Source: Phanerodontia chrysosporium | Lineage: Eukaryota > Basidiomycota > Agaricomycetes > Polyporales > Phanerochaetaceae | Reading direction: 5' to 3' | Assembly (NCBI GenBank): GCA_001910725.1 | Contig: MJGA01000016.1 | Coordinates: forward strand, 310,001-374,000 | Length of the DNA stretch: 64,000 nt | In this document: one piece after another, positions 60,526 through 64,000 of the stretch | Layout of the letters: every line of letters starts with the position of its first letter | How positions within the stretch are numbered: position 1 is the stretch's first letter | Position numbers and translations under genes: made by a program | The notes under the pieces: generated by a model | Database searches by the model: none | The model's input: only the letters and a program-made list of their open reading frames with translations | Told to the model about the DNA's origin: nothing

Positions 60526-62213
60526 ATGTCCTGGGATGAAGTTTGTGTGCTTTGCGCAATACGCTATCAAGGCGGCCCAAGCCTTCTTCTGCCCGAAGAC
60601 GATGAAGCGGTAGTGCAAGCGGAGGCAACACGCATGGCGAACGAGATGCCAGGCGACTTGAACATACAAGACGTCTCCTCCAAACTGATAGATGCGCTGT
60701 CTCTGTCACACTATAGGACTCAGGTGTACCTAGGATATTCCGACCTGGGGTACGACCGTGACTGTTTCGCCATAGGCTACTTCGACACCCTGAATGGCGC
60801 ATACAATCCATGCGCACACCAACCCGGACGGCTTCTGCATCCTGCAGGAGAACGTGCGGACGTCAGGCGCGTTTCCGGTGGCGACTTTTCCGGTGATTTC
60901 AGTCAGGTGGTCACGGTCGTAGACGGCGCGCGCAAAATCTCGGAGGACATCAGCAGCTGCCGCACCAGGGCGCTGGAAGGCGAGCCCGCACCGTTCAATA
61001 CCTGGGTACACTATGCGTGCCTTGCGTACCTCGAAGGATGGCTTGATTGCCCATTACCGTCCCGAATAGGGCGCGATGGAAAGCCACTCACTCTGCCCCG
61101 TGAGCTGTATGAGCTCGTCAATTCTCGCAAAGATGCTCCCCTAGAAGGGCTCGGTGCACTTCCCTGCATTGATTACTATGGAACCTTGGATTGCTTCCAG
61201 TACACCGAAGACGAATTCGGGAATCGATTCCAAGATTTCGCCTTTCCAGCTTGGAGAGGTACATAGAACACGGCAAAGGCATTGCGCGCAGGCCTATCTG
61301 GAAAGGATCTCCTTCCGGCCCTAATCGAGGATTGCCGCTATTGGATGTTTGCACGACCCGATACGTGAGTCTGTATATAGCTTACCTTTACCACACACGG
61401 CCTCACGTATTCTCCGATATAGCTGGCCTACAACACCTTCTGTGTTCAGCAACATGCTAGATACGTTCCTCGACAGGGCTGTATAAAGCAGCGGCAAACA
61501 TGTCCCCTAGCCTCTCTCCCTTTCGAGTTGTTACTCCACGTCCTCGAGCATCTCGAGTTCCGAGCATTTTTAACCTCGCACTCGCTTGCAAGTCCTTGTA
61601 CGGCTACATCATGGAGTGCAAGACGCTCTCGCATGTCATTCGACACGCTATGTCTCACAAAGACAGCCCGATGCACTGGATCTTTCCCATCGCCGGGCTC
61701 GGTCAGGAGCACAAAACCTTCCATGACACAGTCTTGAGGTGGCTGATGTGGAATCCTGGCCCTTCAGAAGACGCTCTCGACACAGCCTACTGTCGGTTCG
61801 ACGAAGCGTCCTTTCCCAGAGACAGCAGTAAATCAGACGACAGTAGCTACGTCCCAAGTGAAGTCGGATACGACGATACGAGTGACAGGACCGAGAGCGA
61901 CGACGCTAGTTTGGATGACGAAGCCATGGACACCGACGAGGACCTTACCGTTGATATCGTGGACGTTACCATTCGGCCGCTTCAGGTTATTCTCTTTGAC
62001 CCCGACTTTCCCGTGAGCGCGTTCCTTCGCGCGTGCTACACAACCAGATCCATGCGAGCTCGCCGACGGCGCTGGGAGCTTATCAAGCAGTTCGATGAGC
62101 TCTGGACGCTCTACAGGCGAGATGGGTGGGAGAGAGACGACTTTGCGCCGCCAGAAGTGAGGTGGGATTTCGACTCTGAAGGTGAAATTTTGTATTGCCA
62201 GTGCGAGTCCTGA
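60526..62213 (+). pseudogene. F-box protein II, tandem family, nonsense codon and two frame lesions
   Basis: Exons 60526-61364 and 61423-62213. Same layout as F-box I: MSWDEVCVLCAIRYQGGPS start, YELVNSRKDAP, the F-box region (LASLPFELLLHVLEHLEF then SIFNLALACKSLYGYIMEC), acidic Ser/Asp-rich linker, and FLRACYTTRSMRARRRRWEL near the end. An in-frame TAG at 61264-61266 stands where gene I has AAG (Lys), with homology continuing after it. Frame is lost near 61492 and 61561, each repaired by one base. A substitution-type nonsense codon is harder to blame on homopolymer error, so decay is more likely here than in the other lesioned genes. A 33-nt intron would remove the TAG but is too short. Confidence 0.68.
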
Positions 62214-62466
62214 CAAGCCCACCGCTTACCGGCGATAGAGCGTAAGGCATACAGCCTTGTTCATGTGCATGATATGTCACAGAGTCCTTGATAAGAGGAG
62301 GCTCGCTAGTTGTAGGCCTGTACACATCGTGTACTTACTTCCGCGGGGCGGCGCTGCGCGCGATGTTTGTCGTTGTGTTGCGCTCTGGGCGCTCTTCCCC
62401 AGATCCAGGCGTCTAATCGAAAACTTGTTCCCGTCGACTTGCTCTCCTTCGGTATTGCGGTCCACT

Positions 62467-64000
62467 ATGGCGGTCTCGTCTAACTCCAAAACGGCTTCTA
62501 CATCAACTGCTGCAGCTGCAAAGCTCGATGGAAAGAAGAAGAATCTGAAATCTGCCGTGGGAGCCCCGGCTCAGAGGACGCAAAGTAGCAGGAAGGGCAA
62601 GAAGGCTTGGAGGAAGAATATCGACATTGACGAGGTCGAAGAGGGTCTTGAGGAGCTGCGGGTTGAGGAGCGTGTTACTGGGTGAGTCTTCGTATTTATA
62701 AGATATTTTCGCAGTTTTACTAAGGAATGGATTGGTGGAATCTGGGACCTGAAGCTCAACGCTGCACAAAAAGAAAGATGAGGATCTTTTCACCGTGGAT
62801 GTCAAAGGAGATGAGCAAGGTGCGTGACTAGTCCCTATGATGTCCATCGAGCACGATTGAACACCTGGCCCTTGTTTCATTCACCTGATAGTCCGGAAGT
62901 CCCTCCGCCCACGCTTCAGCACCTCCCAACTCACCTACACGAAGATCCTGCAGCAGCGGTCAGCAGTACCCGCTGTGGTCTCTCGTACAAGTTCCTCCAA
63001 GCCGGCGTACAAGCGGAAGCTTTCGCATGAGGAGAAGGACAGGCTTCTGCGCATGGCAAAGAAGCCGCGCAAAGGTCCCTTCAACGCCGTCATGGACCAT
63101 ACAGAGTTTGGTGCCGGCAGTGCGCTGCTCGAGCTAAGTGAAGCGGCAAAAAAGAGTGGAAGCTACGACCCGTGGTCACAGCCCCAGGAGGAGGAGCAGG
63201 AGGAGACGGAGGAGTTCGTGCCAAAGAAGGCGGCTCCGAAGGCATGTCTTCACTCGAGTCGCACACTTCTCATGTCACTCATGCTGGACTGCAGAAACCT
63301 GAAGTAGACCACCCGCGAAAGCATATCGCTGTGCCAGCAGTCCCCTCGCCACATGAAGGTACATCGTATAACCCGCCGGTCGAGGCGCACACTTCGTTGT
63401 TGCGGAAAGCAGTGGAGGCAGAAGAGAAGCGTATGAGAGAGGAGGAGGAGCTCAAGCGGACAAAAGAGCAGATTGCCCAAGCGCGCAAAGTAGCCCAAGC
63501 GGAGATCGTGGAGGGGGTTGCTCCTGGTATGACAGTCCAAGAGGTCGTGGACGAGGAGGAGCCACAAGAGTCTGGCGAAGTACCGACGAAGAAAATTCCG
63601 GAGAGGAAAACCAAGGCAGAAAGGAAGAAAGCAGAGAAGCTGCGGGCCGAGGTATGTATGCCTAGCAATTACATGCACCCGTAATATTGATCGTTCTGCA
63701 GAAACGTCTCCTCGCAGAGCGTGCGGCCCAGAAACGCCTCCTGGCCGCTGTACCTGCTGCAAAGGCGCTGCGAAAGCGTCAGATGAAAGCTCTTCGTGAG
63801 CGGGAGGCGCAGTTGCGCGAGCGCCACGAACAGGAGATGAAGGAGAAGCAGGCCAAGGGTCTTGCAGGCCAAAGACTTGGCAAACATATCGTGCCGGAGG
63901 GCGAGATCGATGTGCAACTTGGCGAAGACTTGTCCGAGAGCCTGCGGACGCTCAAGCCGGAGGGCAATCTGTTCAAAGACCGGTTCCTTAGCATGCAACA
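62467..64000 (+). CDS. NOP53: Ribosome biogenesis protein NOP53 (3' end outside window)
   Basis: Nucleolar factor that recruits the exosome to pre-60S particles. Exons: 62467-62681, 62755-62819, 62892-63241, 63295-63651, 63702 to beyond the window. The family pattern is clear: KKAWRKNIDIDEVEEGLEEL, LHKKKDEDLFTVDVKGDE, the segment LSHEEKDRLLRMAKKPRKGP and a Lys/Glu/Arg-rich C-terminal helix region (KTKAERKKAEKLRAEKRLLA). The third intron seems to use a GC donor (AAG then GCATGT at 63242). The last bases read LRTLKPEGNLFKDRF, a conserved block near the C-terminus, so little is missing. Confidence 0.92.

Noticed and set aside
61250..61300. 33-nt intron removing the TAG in F-box II
   Set aside because: Ends look like GT..AG and keep phase, but 33 nt is below the size any intron in this window reaches and leaves no room for a branch point.

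Overview
The window looks like nuclear DNA from a mushroom-forming basidiomycete, most likely an agaricomycete of the polypore type. Genes are dense (27 recognised in 64 kb) and split by many short introns, mostly 50-65 nt with GT..AG ends and CTRAY-like branch points. Coding sequence is GC-rich, all proteins are eukaryotic, and there is a tandem F-box pair of the kind expanded in polypores. No bacterial, plasmid, viral or transposon gene was seen.

Layout. 1-10 kb: 3' part of SNF5 (+), a KRE9/KNH-like GPI-anchored wall protein (+), MCM4 (+), a secreted type-B carboxylesterase (-). 10.9-21.4 kb: ORC3 (+), a MoaB/CinA-type protein (+), an unknown intronless gene (+), a second KRE9/KNH-like gene (+), SYF2 (+), a small heat-shock protein (+). 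21.7-27.6 kb: VPS15 (-). 28.3-31.4 kb: secreted unknown protein A (+), then QCR8 (-) head-to-head with a 44-codon OST4 (+). 32.8-44.3 kb: a bHLH regulator (+), MON1 (-) head-to-head with MTG2 (+), and a Zn(II)2Cys6 regulator (+). 45-51.8 kb: an NCS1 purine/cytosine permease (-), SEC11 (-), a divergent G-protein alpha subunit (+). 52.6-58.3 kb: a small beta-rich protein (-), a GPI-anchored alginate-lyase-like protein (-), secreted protein B (-), which is the inverted copy of the A locus. 58.4-64 kb: two tandem F-box genes with disrupted frames (+) and the 5' part of NOP53 (+).

Most genes are housekeeping: chromatin remodelling (SNF5), replication origin firing (ORC3, MCM4), splicing (SYF2), vacuolar and endosomal traffic (VPS15, MON1), the secretory pathway (SEC11, OST4), mitochondria (QCR8, MTG2) and ribosome assembly (NOP53). 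The accessory part is the secreted-protein duplication, the F-box pair, the wall proteins and the lyase.

Two cautions. First, several otherwise well-conserved genes need one extra base to stay in frame, usually in or beside a short homopolymer. Exon arithmetic closes exactly when that base is allowed, so many of these are probably assembly errors; the F-box pair also has a nonsense codon and may really be decaying. Second, exon boundaries were read by eye from splice signals, phase and family conservation. The least certain are the 5' ends of the heat-shock and beta-rich genes and one junction in the G-alpha gene.
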